Of a stretch of 64,000 nucleotides of DNA, positions 24,396 through 33,407 are shown one piece after another. Source of the stretch: Streptomyces sp. HUAS CB01. GTDB taxonomy: Bacteria > Actinomycetota > Actinomycetes > Streptomycetales > Streptomycetaceae. The position numbers and the translations under genes are program-made. The notes under the pieces were generated by a model. It was not told the origin of the DNA. It saw nothing but the letters and a program-made list of their open reading frames with translations, and ran no database searches. Location: the NCBI RefSeq assembly GCF_030406905.1, contig NZ_CP129137.1, forward strand, positions 682,001 through 746,000, given 5' to 3'. Within the stretch, counting starts at the first letter, position 1; the number at the start of each line of letters is the position of its first letter.

Positions 24396-26117
24396 TCAGA
24401 CCGAGGGGCGCAGGAAGCGCTTCAGCTTCGCCAGGGGCCAGGTGTTGATGACGTCGTCCTTGGTGAGCCAGCCGCGCTGCGCGGTCGCCACCCCGTAGCG
24501 CATGTACGGCAGATGTGTGGTGGAGTGCGCGTCCGAGTCGACGGCGAAGCGCACGCCGTGGCGCCTGGCGCGCAGGATGTCCTCGTCGCCGAGGTCGAGG
24601 CGCTCGGGATGGGCGTTGATCTCGAGGGCCGTGCCGGTGCGGGCGCATGCGGCGAAGACGGCGTCGAAGTCGGCGTCGATCGGAGGCCGTTTGCCGATCT
24701 TGCGGGTGGTGGGGTGCCCGATGACGGAGACGTAGGGGTTCTCGCAGGCGCGGACGAGGCGGCGGGTGAGTGCCTCCCGGCTCTGGTGGAAGTGGGAGTG
24801 GATCGAGGCCACGCAGATGTCGAAGCCCGCGAGGAAGTCGTCCGGCCAGTCCACGTCGCCGTCCGGGCCGATGTTGAGCTCGGTGCCGTGCAGCAGTCTC
24901 ATGCCCTTGTGGCTGCGGTCGAGTTCGCGGACCCGTTCCCGCTGGGCGAGCATCTTCTCCTTCGTCATGCGCTGCATGGCGAGGTCCGGGGCGTGGTCGG
25001 TCACCGCGTAGTAGGCGTATCCGCGCGCCGCCGCCGCGGCGACCATCTCCTCGAGCGGGGCCAGGCCGTCGGTGAGATCGGTGTGGGTGTGGAGATCACC
25101 GCGGATGTCGTCCTCGGCGACCGGCTCGGGGAGTTCGCCGCGGAGGGCGGCCGCGATCTCGCCCCGGTCCTCGCGCAGGGTCGGGGGGATCCAGGGCAGC
25201 CCGAGGCGTTCGTAGATCTCCTCCTCGGTGGAGGAGACGATCCGCTCGCCGCTCTCGACGTCGAAGAGGCCGTACTCGGACAGCTTGAGCCCCTGGCGCA
25301 CCGCGATCTCGCGGGTGCGGATGTTGTGGGCCTTGGCGCCGGTGAAGTACTGCAGTCCCGCGCCCCAGGACTCGGGCGGCAGCACGCGCAGATCGACCTG
25401 GAGCCCCTTGGTCGTGCGGACGGAGGTCTTCTTGGCACCGTGGGCCATGACCTCGGCGGTGTACGGGAGTGCCGCGAGCGCGTCCATGAAGGGGGCCGAG
25501 GTGTCCGCGGCGACGAGGATGTCGATGTCGCCGATGGTCTCCCGCATCCGTCGCAGCGATCCGGCCCAGGTGCACTTCTCGCAGCCCTCGATGCCCGACA
25601 GTTCGGCCACGATCTGCTCGGCCGCGTCCATGGCGGCGTTGAGGAGGATCCGGGTGCCGGCCTTCTGCATGAGGGCGATGCCGTGGAGGATGTTCGCCTC
25701 GGTCTTCTCCCCGAAGCCCTTGAGGTCGCGCAGCCGCTCCCCGTGGATCGCGTCGAGGAGCTGGTCGACGGAGGAGATGCCCAGTTCCTCGTGGAGGACC
25801 AGTGCCTTCTTCGGCCCGAGCATGGGGATGGCGATGAGCTCCCGCACGCCGGCGGGGATGGACTGCCGCCGTTCCTCCACGGCGGTGATCTGCCCGGACG
25901 CCAGATACTCCACGATCTTGTCGGCGATGGACCTGCCGACGTGGGGGATCTCGCGCAGCCCCTTGGGGTCGAGGGTGGCCACGTCGGCGGGGTAGCCGCC
26001 GATCGCGCGGGCGGCCTTCTCGTACGAGCGGGCCCTGAAGGCGTCGCCGCCGGTGATGGCGATGAGGTCGGCGTACTCCTGGAGGATCGCCTCGATCTCT
26101 TCGTTCGCCCTGGCCAT
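24396..26117 (-). CDS. polX: DNA polymerase/3'-5' exonuclease PolX
   Basis: 573 residues, full length for bacterial PolX. Order: an 8-kDa-like HhH region ('RSYEKAARAIGGYPADV', 'IPHVGRSIADKIVEYL', 'GFGEKTEANIL'), then the nucleotidyltransferase palm with 'AGSLRRMRETIGDIDILV' (GS and DxD motifs), a thumb with 'GAKAHNIRTREIA', and a C-terminal PHP domain ('DLHTHTDLTDG' at about residue 340, 'YAVTDHAP', 'CVASIHSHF', 'EINAHPERLD', 'FAVDSDAHS') with all metal-binding His/Asp blocks. It fills gaps during base-excision repair and trims 3' ends. GGAG lies just before the ATG at 26117. A 26-bp tandem repeat begins 25 bp upstream of the start, exactly where the promoter should be. Confidence 0.93.
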   Translation of the reverse strand: MARANEEIEAILQEYADLIAITGGDAFRARSYEKAARAIGGYPADVATLDPKGLREIPHVGRSIADKIVEYLASGQITAVEERRQSIPAGVRELIAIPMLGPKKALVLHEELGISSVDQLLDAIHGERLRDLKGFGEKTEANILHGIALMQKAGTRILLNAAMDAAEQIVAELSGIEGCEKCTWAGSLRRMRETIGDIDILVAADTSAPFMDALAALPYTAEVMAHGAKKTSVRTTKGLQVDLRVLPPESWGAGLQYFTGAKAHNIRTREIAVRQGLKLSEYGLFDVESGERIVSSTEEEIYERLGLPWIPPTLREDRGEIAAALRGELPEPVAEDDIRGDLHTHTDLTDGLAPLEEMVAAAAARGYAYYAVTDHAPDLAMQRMTKEKMLAQRERVRELDRSHKGMRLLHGTELNIGPDGDVDWPDDFLAGFDICVASIHSHFHQSREALTRRLVRACENPYVSVIGHPTTRKIGKRPPIDADFDAVFAACARTGTALEINAHPERLDLGDEDILRARRHGVRFAVDSDAHSTTHLPYMRYGVATAQRGWLTKDDVINTWPLAKLKRFLRPSV

Positions 26118-26142
26118 GGCTCCAGCGTCACACGCCGGAAGG

Positions 26143-26332
26143 ACGGGCGCCGCGCGGAACCCGGCCTCACGGGCGCCGCGCGGAACCCGGCCTCACGGGC
26201 GCCGCGCGGAACCCGGCCTCACGGGCGCCGCGCGGAACCCGGCCTCACGGGCGCCGCGCGGAACCCGGCCTCACGGGCGCCGCGCGGAACCCGGCCTCAC
26301 GGGCGCCGCGCGGGACCCGGCCTCACGGGCGC
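26143..26332. repeat. Tandem repeat, 26-bp unit, seven copies
   Basis: Seven head-to-tail units of exactly 26 bp (starts at 26143, 26169, 26195, 26221, 26247, 26273, 26299) and an 8-base partial copy. Six are identical; only the seventh differs (one A to G). Each begins ACGGGCGCCGCGCGGAAC and ends CCGGCCTC. The array fills the 220-bp gap between the polX start (26117) and the stop of the next minus-strand gene (26338). Because 26 is not a multiple of 3, it is unlikely to code. Confidence 0.95.
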
Positions 26333-26337
26333 ACGGG

Positions 26338-27678
26338 TCAGGGTGTGCCCGGAGTGCCACCGCCGGCCGCCGGCTCCCGGGCCGCCGGCTCCGGGGCGGT
26401 CCCGTCGGCGTCCTGGGCCAGGAACTCGACGACGGCGAGCGCGAGGAGCAGGGCGAGGGCGAGCCCGACGACGACCCAGGCGGTGGGGTACGACCAGAGG
26501 ACGTACACCAGTACGACGGCGGCGACCAGCACCCAGGTGATCCACGTCCGGTAGCGGCGCACCCAGGGGCCGACGGGCCCGGTGCGCAGGCCCGCGCGGT
26601 TCGCCGTGGCGCGCGTGGCCGCGATGCCGGACGTCCACAGCTGCCGTACGAGACCGGCGTACCGGCCCGGCCCGGTGAGCCAGGCGGCGAGGGCGACGAC
26701 GACGCCGAGCATCACGATGTTGCGGATCGTGGTGCGCAGGAAGCGGACGAGGGCGTCGAAGACGGACGTCGCGGCGGGCTGGGACACCCCCTTGGGCAGG
26801 GAGTCCAGATAGATCAGCCGGAAGACCGTCAGCCCGGCGCCGAGCAGCGCGGTCGCGACCGCGACCCCGAGTGCGGCCGCCACCAGGGCCCTTCTGCGGT
26901 GGGCGGAGAGCAGCACGCCCGCGGCGATCAGCACGACGGCCACGACCGGCAGCCAGGTGCCCGCGAGCTGCAGCAGCCGGAACCCGGTCTTGACGCGGCC
27001 CACGTCCTCGGACTGGAGGACGGTGAAGTCGGTGTGGATCTCGGGGATCTTCTCGGCGACGGTGAGCCCCTCGTCCACCAGTCGCTGCTTGACCTGTTCG
27101 ATGACGGGCGCGAGGTCGATCTTGACCGCGTTGTCGGTGAGCTCGATGGCGCCGCCGCCGCTGCCGGTGAGGGCCTTGTCGACGGCGGCGTGGATCCTGC
27201 GGTTCGCGTCGGTCCAGATCCGCTGGAAGGCGTCGGAGGCGACGATGTCCTGGGTGCGGGCCTGGACGAAGCTGCGGACGGCGTTCTCCAGGGCCCCGCC
27301 GAGGCGGCCGATCAGGGCGTCCAGCCGGGGCCGGTCGGCCGGGGCGACATCCTCCAGCAGCGCGGGGAGGTCGATGTGCTCCATCACCACGTTCGTGACC
27401 CGGGTCGCGACGGCGGCCTGCACATCGGGGTCGGAGGCGAGCGGAGCGACGGTGGCGACATAGCGGTCGGTGTCCCCGACCTCGCTCTTGGCCCAGGTGG
27501 CGACCGCGCTGAGCGGGGCGAGCACACAGCCGATCACGATCAGCACCGCGGCGAGGGCGGAGCGCATACGGTGCCGAGGCGGCCTCGGCGGGAGCTGTTC
27601 CCGGGCCTCCAGGGCGGCGATCCGCGCCTGCAATCGCTCCAGGTCGCGTCCCTCGGAGCCGTTGGTTCCGTCCGGCAT
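26338..27678 (-). CDS. Conserved-type multi-pass membrane protein, function unknown
   Basis: 446 residues. A short coiled-coil-like N-terminus ('DLERLQARIAALEAREQLP') precedes TM1 (about residues 38-60, 'SALAAVLIVIGCVLAPLSAV'). A hydrophilic, helix-rich domain of about 160 residues follows (60-220, with 'VGDTDRYVATVAPLASDPDV'), probably outside the cell. Then come two close helices (about 225-275), another near 305-325 and two more at about 365-415, and a Pro/Ala-rich tail. No enzyme motif is seen. Similar proteins are common in actinomycetes and I know of no assigned role. The ATG at 27678 has GGAGG seven bases upstream. The repeat array lies just past its stop. Confidence 0.7.
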   Translation of the reverse strand: MPDGTNGSEGRDLERLQARIAALEAREQLPPRPPRHRMRSALAAVLIVIGCVLAPLSAVATWAKSEVGDTDRYVATVAPLASDPDVQAAVATRVTNVVMEHIDLPALLEDVAPADRPRLDALIGRLGGALENAVRSFVQARTQDIVASDAFQRIWTDANRRIHAAVDKALTGSGGGAIELTDNAVKIDLAPVIEQVKQRLVDEGLTVAEKIPEIHTDFTVLQSEDVGRVKTGFRLLQLAGTWLPVVAVVLIAAGVLLSAHRRRALVAAALGVAVATALLGAGLTVFRLIYLDSLPKGVSQPAATSVFDALVRFLRTTIRNIVMLGVVVALAAWLTGPGRYAGLVRQLWTSGIAATRATANRAGLRTGPVGPWVRRYRTWITWVLVAAVVLVYVLWSYPTAWVVVGLALALLLALAVVEFLAQDADGTAPEPAAREPAAGGGTPGTP

Positions 27679-27824
27679 GCGCACTCCTCCGCTGTCGGGC
27701 AGGCTGACAACAGCAGAACCCGGGGGCGTGGGGTGCGCGAGCCGGGAAGGCCGCTCGGGTGAGGTCCGGGCGGGACGGTCCGCGGGGGGTACGGCCGTGG
27801 CGGGTCGGGCCCGGGGCGCGGTCA

Positions 27825-27925
27825 GGAGCGGGTTCCCCGGAGGCGCTCGGGAGCCGGCCCCGGGGGTGCACTGCTCAGGAGCCGGCCCGGAGGTGCGCCG
27901 TTCAGGAGCCGGTTCCGGCGGGGCG
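27825..27925. repeat. Degenerate 27-28-bp direct repeats
   Basis: Copies begin with GGAGCCGG at 27850, 27878 and 27905 (28 and 27 bp apart), with a weaker copy near 27830. They run into the stop codon of the isochorismatase-like gene (27902-27904), whose TCAGGAGCCGG context is what is repeated. This looks like local duplication of the gene's 3' end. The rest of the 27679-27901 gap shows nothing else. Confidence 0.5.
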
Positions 27926-28537
27926 CAGGGCCCCGGTGAACTCGTCGGCGGTGACGATGGCGTGGGCGTAGGTGGGCGCGTTGATCTCGAACGTCGCCGT
28001 CATCTCCTCGGGTCCGAAGGCGGCGACGGCGTCGCGGACGAGGGTGACGTGGTAGCCGAGTTCCTGGGCGAAGCGCGCGGTGGTGTCGATGCAGGTGTTG
28101 GCGCGCATGCCGATGAGCACGACCTTCGCGATGCGGTGCTGCTTCAGCAGGAGGTCGAGGTCGGTGTGGGCGAATCCGCTCGCGGACCAGTGCTCCTGCA
28201 CCTTCAGTTCGCCGTCGAGGGGCTGGAAGTCGGGGTGGAACTCGCCGCCCCAGGAGCCCGCCTCGAAGATCCGGGCGCTGCGCGTCGCGGCCTGGGAGGG
28301 GGACGGGAAGGCCCAGCCGTCGTAGTCGCCGGGAGCGGTCCTCCGGTGCGGGACGAACATCGTCCGGATCCCGTGGGCACGGCCGGCGGCGAGCACCTGC
28401 CGCATGTGGTCCAGCAGGCCGACCTGCTCCGCGACGGCCTTCGCCCGGGGCCACAGCTTCCCGCCCTCGGACAGAAAGTCGTTGTAAGGGTCAACGACAA
28501 GGAGTGCGGTGCTGCCGCCGGCGTAGCCGTCGTCCAT
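27902..28537 (-). CDS. Isochorismatase-like cysteine hydrolase
   Basis: 211 residues, the isochorismatase superfamily fold. 'STALLVVDPYNDF' supplies the catalytic Asp (D16), K112 lies in 'GELKVQEHWSASGFA', and C149 in 'GMRANTCIDTTARF' is the nucleophile, with the cis-peptide region just before it. The family hydrolyses amides or vinyl ethers (nicotinamidases, N-carbamoyl hydrolases, isochorismatases); the substrate is not readable and no pathway genes adjoin. GGAG seven bases before the ATG at 28537 fixes the start. Its 5' end is 132 bp from the divergently read phosphatase gene. Confidence 0.85.
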   Translation of the reverse strand: MDDGYAGGSTALLVVDPYNDFLSEGGKLWPRAKAVAEQVGLLDHMRQVLAAGRAHGIRTMFVPHRRTAPGDYDGWAFPSPSQAATRSARIFEAGSWGGEFHPDFQPLDGELKVQEHWSASGFAHTDLDLLLKQHRIAKVVLIGMRANTCIDTTARFAQELGYHVTLVRDAVAAFGPEEMTATFEINAPTYAHAIVTADEFTGALRPAGTGS

Positions 28538-28669
28538 GGTGAACTCCCCTGTGCGGTCCCCGGTTCCGACCGTAGGCCGGAACCGGGAGGGGTGCACCAG
28601 GAAGCCCTTCGCCGGTGCCGCGGAGCTGCGCCGACTTGCCCCCGGCACGTCGAAGGCCATCGTGGAACT

Positions 28670-30742
28670 GTGGACGGAGACGACAAGCGGCGGGACTCGG
28701 CCATTCTCGATGCCCTGTTCACGCAGGCACCGCACGGCCTGTTCCTGTGCGACAGCGAGCTGCGGGTCGTCCGGTTCAACAGCGCCGCGCCCGGGGTGCG
28801 CGGCATTCCTCCCGAGGAGGTTCTGGGCAAGACCATCGCCGAACTCACCGAGGGCTTCACGGGCGACCCGGTCGCCACCCTGGCGGAGGACGCGTTGCGC
28901 ACGGGTGCGGTGGTCCGCGACCGCCTGATCAGGGGCAGGCCCCTGTCCAATGCCGACCGGGAGATGACCGTCTCGCTGTCGATCTTCCGGCTGGAGGGGA
29001 CCGACGGGGAGATACTCGGCCTGGCCGCCATCGTGGACGACGTCACCGAACGCGAGGCCGCCCTCGGCCGGCTGGACCTGCTCCACGAGGCCCGGCAGTC
29101 CATCGGCACCAGCCTCGACGCGTACCGCACGGCGGAGGAGCTCGTGGACGTCCTCGTCCCCCGGCTCGCCGACGCGGCTGCGGTGGACCTGCTCGACGAC
29201 GCGCTGCGCGGACGCCCGCTGCGGCCCGGCCCCGTACCCGCGGACACTCCGCTGCGCCGGGCCGCGTTCCGGTCCGTCCTCGGTCGTGACGAGGGACCCC
29301 GCAAGGGCGAACTCAACACCTTCGGCGCCCACACCCCGTACTCCCAGGTCCTGAACGACCTCACTCCGCGGCTCATCACCGGCGTCGACGCGAACGACGC
29401 CTGGCTGGGCGCGGACCCCGAACGCGGCGACCCCATCGTGTCCGCGGGTGTCCACTCCCTCGAGGTGGTACCGCTGTTGCTGCGGGAGACGGTGCTGGGG
29501 GTGGCCGCCCTCTACCGCTTCCAGCGGCCCGAGCTGTTCGACGACGCGGATCTCGCCCTGTCGACGGAACTGGTCACCAAGGCCGCCCTGCACCTCAACA
29601 ACGCCTGCAGTTTCGCCCGCGAGCGCACCGTCGCGACGGCGCTGCAGCAGGGGCTGATGCCGGGCCGGCCGCCCGAGCTGACCGCGGTGGACACGGCTTA
29701 CGCCTATCTTCCCGAGGGCGCGGGAGGGGACTGGTACGACGTCATTCCGCTGTCCGGCGCAAGGGTGGCCCTGGTGGTCGGCGATGTCGCCGGGCACGGC
29801 ATCGAGGCCGCCGCCACCATGGGCCAGTTGCGGACGGCCCTGCGCACGCTCGCGCTGCAGGACCTGGAGCCCGGTGAGCTGCTCGACCGGCTCGACGAGA
29901 CGGCCGCCTTCCTCGCCCGGACGCGGTCGCCCGTGGGCCACGGCGACGAGGCGTCCCCGGACCACCTCGCCACCTGTGTGTGCGTCGTCTACGACCCGGT
30001 GTCCCGGCTGTGCACCGCAGCCCGGGCCGGGCATCCGCTGCCCATGGTGCTGGGACCCGACGGGTCCGCGACGGAGTTCGACGTACCGGACGGTCCCCCG
30101 CTGGGGACGGCGGGCGGCGGCTACGCGTCCGCCACCGTCACCCTCCCGGAGTCGACCCTGCTGGCGCTCTACACGAACGGCCTGGTGAGCATCCCCGGCC
30201 GGGACGCGGGGAGCTCCCGAGCCCGGCTCCACCAGATCCTGGCCCAGCCGGAGGAGTCCCTCGACCGGCTCTGCGACTCCGCGGTGTACGAGCTCCTGCC
30301 GCGCCGCCCCCGGGACGACGCGGTGCTGCTGCTCGCCCGTACCCGCGCCCTGCCTGCGGACCGGGTCACCAGCTGGACCCTCCCCCGGGACGACTCGGTC
30401 GTGGCCACGGCCCGCCGGCTGATCGAGCACCAGCTCCAGGCGTGGGAGATGCCGGACGCGGTCTTCACCACCGAACTGATCGTCAGCGAGCTGGTGACCA
30501 ACGCGATCCGCTACGGGCAGGGCCCGATCGAGCTGCGGGTCATCCTCGACCGCACCCTGATCTGCGAGGTCTCGGACGCCAGCAGCACCTCGCCGCACAT
30601 GCGCCATGCCACCGCAACGGACGAAGGAGGCCGTGGACTGTACATCGTCATGCAGCTCAGCGACCGATGGGGCACCAGGACCACGGGTGACGGCAAGACC
30701 ATCTGGTCGGAACAGGCGGTCCGGGGCGGCGCGGCCCGGTAG
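28670..30742 (+). CDS. PAS-GAF-PP2C(SpoIIE)-HATPase regulator
   Basis: About 690 residues with four modules. A PAS domain (about 10-125: 'ALFTQAPHGLFLCDSELRVV', 'AAIVDDVTEREAALGR'); a GAF domain (about 130-320); a SpoIIE/PP2C phosphatase (about 330-560: 'GGDWYDVIPLSGARVAL', 'VVGDVAGHGIEAAATMG', 'RPRDDAVLLL'); and a C-terminal RsbW-like ATPase ('ELIVSELVTNAIRY', 'CEVSDASSTSPHMR', 'DEGGRGLYIV'). Such proteins control sigma factors by dephosphorylating anti-anti-sigma factors and phosphorylating them through the ATPase domain. The phosphatase motif normally read as TDG is TNG here (N503), replacing a metal-ligand Asp. The GTG start at 28670 is the best fit, but its ribosome site is weak. Confidence 0.87.
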   Translation: MDGDDKRRDSAILDALFTQAPHGLFLCDSELRVVRFNSAAPGVRGIPPEEVLGKTIAELTEGFTGDPVATLAEDALRTGAVVRDRLIRGRPLSNADREMTVSLSIFRLEGTDGEILGLAAIVDDVTEREAALGRLDLLHEARQSIGTSLDAYRTAEELVDVLVPRLADAAAVDLLDDALRGRPLRPGPVPADTPLRRAAFRSVLGRDEGPRKGELNTFGAHTPYSQVLNDLTPRLITGVDANDAWLGADPERGDPIVSAGVHSLEVVPLLLRETVLGVAALYRFQRPELFDDADLALSTELVTKAALHLNNACSFARERTVATALQQGLMPGRPPELTAVDTAYAYLPEGAGGDWYDVIPLSGARVALVVGDVAGHGIEAAATMGQLRTALRTLALQDLEPGELLDRLDETAAFLARTRSPVGHGDEASPDHLATCVCVVYDPVSRLCTAARAGHPLPMVLGPDGSATEFDVPDGPPLGTAGGGYASATVTLPESTLLALYTNGLVSIPGRDAGSSRARLHQILAQPEESLDRLCDSAVYELLPRRPRDDAVLLLARTRALPADRVTSWTLPRDDSVVATARRLIEHQLQAWEMPDAVFTTELIVSELVTNAIRYGQGPIELRVILDRTLICEVSDASSTSPHMRHATATDEGGRGLYIVMQLSDRWGTRTTGDGKTIWSEQAVRGGAAR

Positions 30743-30872
30743 GGTCCACGCACACCAGAGCGCCGGGGGCGTGCGCCGCCCTCCGTCCTGACTCGCCCGG
30801 AGGGTCCCGGACGCGACAGCATGGAGGAGGACGGCCCTCGGCGGCTGCCCGCGCGAGGAGGCGGAACAGACG

Positions 30873-33320
30873 GTGACCAGGCAGCGCTTTGCGTTCTGCG
30901 GGGCTGAGATGGCCGCTGTCTACGTCCTCGCCGGCGGGGGCCGCGAACTCCATCTGGCCGAGCTGACCGGCGATCGCAGGATGCTGTACGGCCTGCCGGC
31001 GATCATCGCTGTGGAGGGCCACTCCCCCGCCGCCGAGGCCTTCCGCGCCGGCGGCCCGCTCTGGCTGAACCCGAAGGAACTCGCGGCGTACGTCGAGCTC
31101 GACCCCCACCACTTCCCCGGCCGCCGCGGGGAGGGGGCGGAGACCACGGCCCGGATCTCGCTCGGCGCGCTGCCGCTCGGGCGCGGCGCCAACGAGCTGG
31201 GCTGTCTGATCGTGGCGGGCGACGTCACCGACGGTTTCAGCCCCGACCGCCGGGCGCTGCTGGAGCTCTACGCCGACCAGGTCGCGGCCGGTCTGGAGTC
31301 GGCCGCCGCCCGCGTACCGGGCCGTGCCCCGCCGCAGACGCACCTGGCCCAGGCCGCCCTGGTACCGCTGCAGGGCGGAGCGTTCATCCTGGAGCTGAGC
31401 ACCGGGCGGATGGAGGCGCACGCGTACGTCCTGGAGCTCCTCGGCATTCCCCCGGAGGAGTTCGACGGGCGGGTGGAGACCCTGCTGGCCTGCGCGGTTC
31501 CGGACGACATCCCGGCACTGATGGAGATCGTCGAACCGGGGCGGATGTCCGCGGCCACCGAGCAACTGGCGTTCCGGATCCGCCGCCCCGGCGGGGAGCT
31601 GCGCTGGCTGGGGCTGCGCTGCCGGGTCGAGGTGGACGCCGACGGCACACCGGAGCGGGTGCTGGGCGTGGTGGCCGACGCCGCCTACCTGCGGCCCAGC
31701 GCCGACGAGGTCTCGGTGGTGCAGCGGCTGTCGGCCAAGCTGGCGGGGGCGAGCACGATCCGGGAGGTCAGCCGGCTGGTGGTGGCCTCGCTCCGCGGTC
31801 CGCTGGAGGCGAGCCGGGTCGCCGTGGCCGAGCGGGAGGGCGACCGGCTGGTGGTCACCATCCTGGATCCGCCGGAGCCCGATGCCTGGCCCGCGGTCTG
31901 GCGCTCCGAATGGCGCTCCGAGTGGCCGGACCTGTCGATCCACGACATGCCCACGCTCGAGGGCGCGCTGCGCGAGGGGCATGTGAGCCTCTGGCCGGCC
32001 GGCGCGCACCTCGAACCGGCGCTGGCGGAGATCGGGCCCGGCGGCCTCGCCGTGCTGCCGCTCCGGGCGGACGGGCGGATGGTGGGGGTGTGTCTGGTGG
32101 GGTGGGACGAGGAGCACCGGTTCGACCCGGAGGAGCGGTCGCTGCTGACCGCCGCCGCGGCCCTGGTGGGTCAGGCCCTGATGCGGGCGCACGCCCTGGA
32201 CGCCGGGCACGAGCTCGCCACGATGCTCCAGCGGAGCCTGCTGCCGAGGAAGCTTCCCGAGCTGCCCGGTGGTGAGGCCGTCGCCCGCTATCTCCCGGCC
32301 ACGGCGGGGCTGGAGGTCGGCGGCGACTGGTACGACGTGATCCCGCTCGGTGACGGCCATGTGGCGCTGGTCATCGGGGACGTGCAGGGGCACAGCGCGG
32401 GAGCCGCGACGATCATGGGCCAGATGCGCACGGCCGTCAGGGCGTACGCGGTGGAGGGACACCCACCGGACGTGGTGGTCGCCCGCGCGAACCGGCTGCT
32501 CGTCGGCATGGAGACGGATCTGTTCGCCACCTGCCTCTACGTGGACCTCGACATGGAGGAGGGCATCGCCCGGCTGGTACGGGCGGGCCACCTGCATCCG
32601 GTGATCCGCCACCCCGACGGCAGCGCCGAGGAGCTGCTGGTCGAGGGCGGGCCGCCGCTGGGCGTCCTCGCCGACGAGGAGTACCCGATGACGGAGGCGG
32701 GGCTGGTGCCCGGCACGATCCTGATGCTGCTGACGGACGGCCTGGTCGAGTCGGCGGCCCTCACGCTGGAGGAGGGCATGCGCCGGGTGTGCGACACCCT
32801 CGCCGCGGCCGACCCCGCCGACGCCGGCCGGATGGCCGACGAACTGGTCGTGGGGGTGAACCGGCGCGACGACGACGTGGCCTTGCTGCTCCTGCGTTAC
32901 GACGGCACCCAGGTGCGGCCGATGCGGACCCACTGGACGGTGTGGCGGCTGCCCAACGCCGTGATGCACGCCCGGCGTTTCACCGCACGGACCCTGCGCT
33001 CGTGGGGTGCGGAGGAGGAGTTGGACGGCGCTCTGCTCGTCGTGTCCGAACTGGTCACCAATGCCGTCGCGCACACGCAGGGCGAGGTGCGGCTCGACCT
33101 CACGCTGTCCGCCGACCGCTTGCGGATCGCGGTGAACGACGCCTCCCCCCGCAGCCCCGTCAAGCCGGCCGACCAGGGCTGGGAGGCGACGGGAGGCCGC
33201 GGGCTGCTGATCGTCGAGGCCACGACGGCGTCGTGGGGCGCGGTGCCGCTCAGCGGCGGCAAGCAGGTGTGGGCGGAGATCCCCCTGGCGCCGCGCGAGC
33301 GGCTGGCCCGGGCACGCTGA
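30873..33320 (+). CDS. GAF-PAS-GAF-PP2C(SpoIIE)-HATPase regulator
   Basis: 815 residues. An N-terminal GAF-like sensor (about 10-150), a PAS domain (about 165-270: 'AFILELSTGRMEAHAYVLEL', 'FRIRRPGGELRWLGLRC'), a second GAF (about 285-440), the SpoIIE/PP2C phosphatase (about 455-680: 'VGGDWYDVIPLGDGHVA', 'VIGDVQGHSAGAATIMG', intact 'LLTDGLVES', 'RRDDDVALLLL') and an ATPase domain ('LVVSELVTNAVAH', 'IAVNDASPRSP', 'TGGRGLLIV'). All key phosphatase and N/G1/G2-box residues are present. It follows the previous phosphatase gene by 130 bp in the same direction. Likely a stress or developmental sigma-factor regulator; the partners are not in the window. Confidence 0.87.
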   Translation: MTRQRFAFCGAEMAAVYVLAGGGRELHLAELTGDRRMLYGLPAIIAVEGHSPAAEAFRAGGPLWLNPKELAAYVELDPHHFPGRRGEGAETTARISLGALPLGRGANELGCLIVAGDVTDGFSPDRRALLELYADQVAAGLESAAARVPGRAPPQTHLAQAALVPLQGGAFILELSTGRMEAHAYVLELLGIPPEEFDGRVETLLACAVPDDIPALMEIVEPGRMSAATEQLAFRIRRPGGELRWLGLRCRVEVDADGTPERVLGVVADAAYLRPSADEVSVVQRLSAKLAGASTIREVSRLVVASLRGPLEASRVAVAEREGDRLVVTILDPPEPDAWPAVWRSEWRSEWPDLSIHDMPTLEGALREGHVSLWPAGAHLEPALAEIGPGGLAVLPLRADGRMVGVCLVGWDEEHRFDPEERSLLTAAAALVGQALMRAHALDAGHELATMLQRSLLPRKLPELPGGEAVARYLPATAGLEVGGDWYDVIPLGDGHVALVIGDVQGHSAGAATIMGQMRTAVRAYAVEGHPPDVVVARANRLLVGMETDLFATCLYVDLDMEEGIARLVRAGHLHPVIRHPDGSAEELLVEGGPPLGVLADEEYPMTEAGLVPGTILMLLTDGLVESAALTLEEGMRRVCDTLAAADPADAGRMADELVVGVNRRDDDVALLLLRYDGTQVRPMRTHWTVWRLPNAVMHARRFTARTLRSWGAEEELDGALLVVSELVTNAVAHTQGEVRLDLTLSADRLRIAVNDASPRSPVKPADQGWEATGGRGLLIVEATTASWGAVPLSGGKQVWAEIPLAPRERLARAR

Positions 33321-33407
33321 GCCCGGTCTCCGGGGCCCGGGCACGGCGGACCGACGGCGACAGGACGGCCCGCGGCGGCGCCGCGGGGGGACGGGTCGAC
33401 GCCCGCG

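Noticed and set aside
26143..26332. Tandem repeat read as part of a repetitive protein or as a CRISPR array
   Set aside because: The unit is 26 bp, not a multiple of three, and lies in an intergenic gap. Units are head to tail without unique spacers, so it is not CRISPR.
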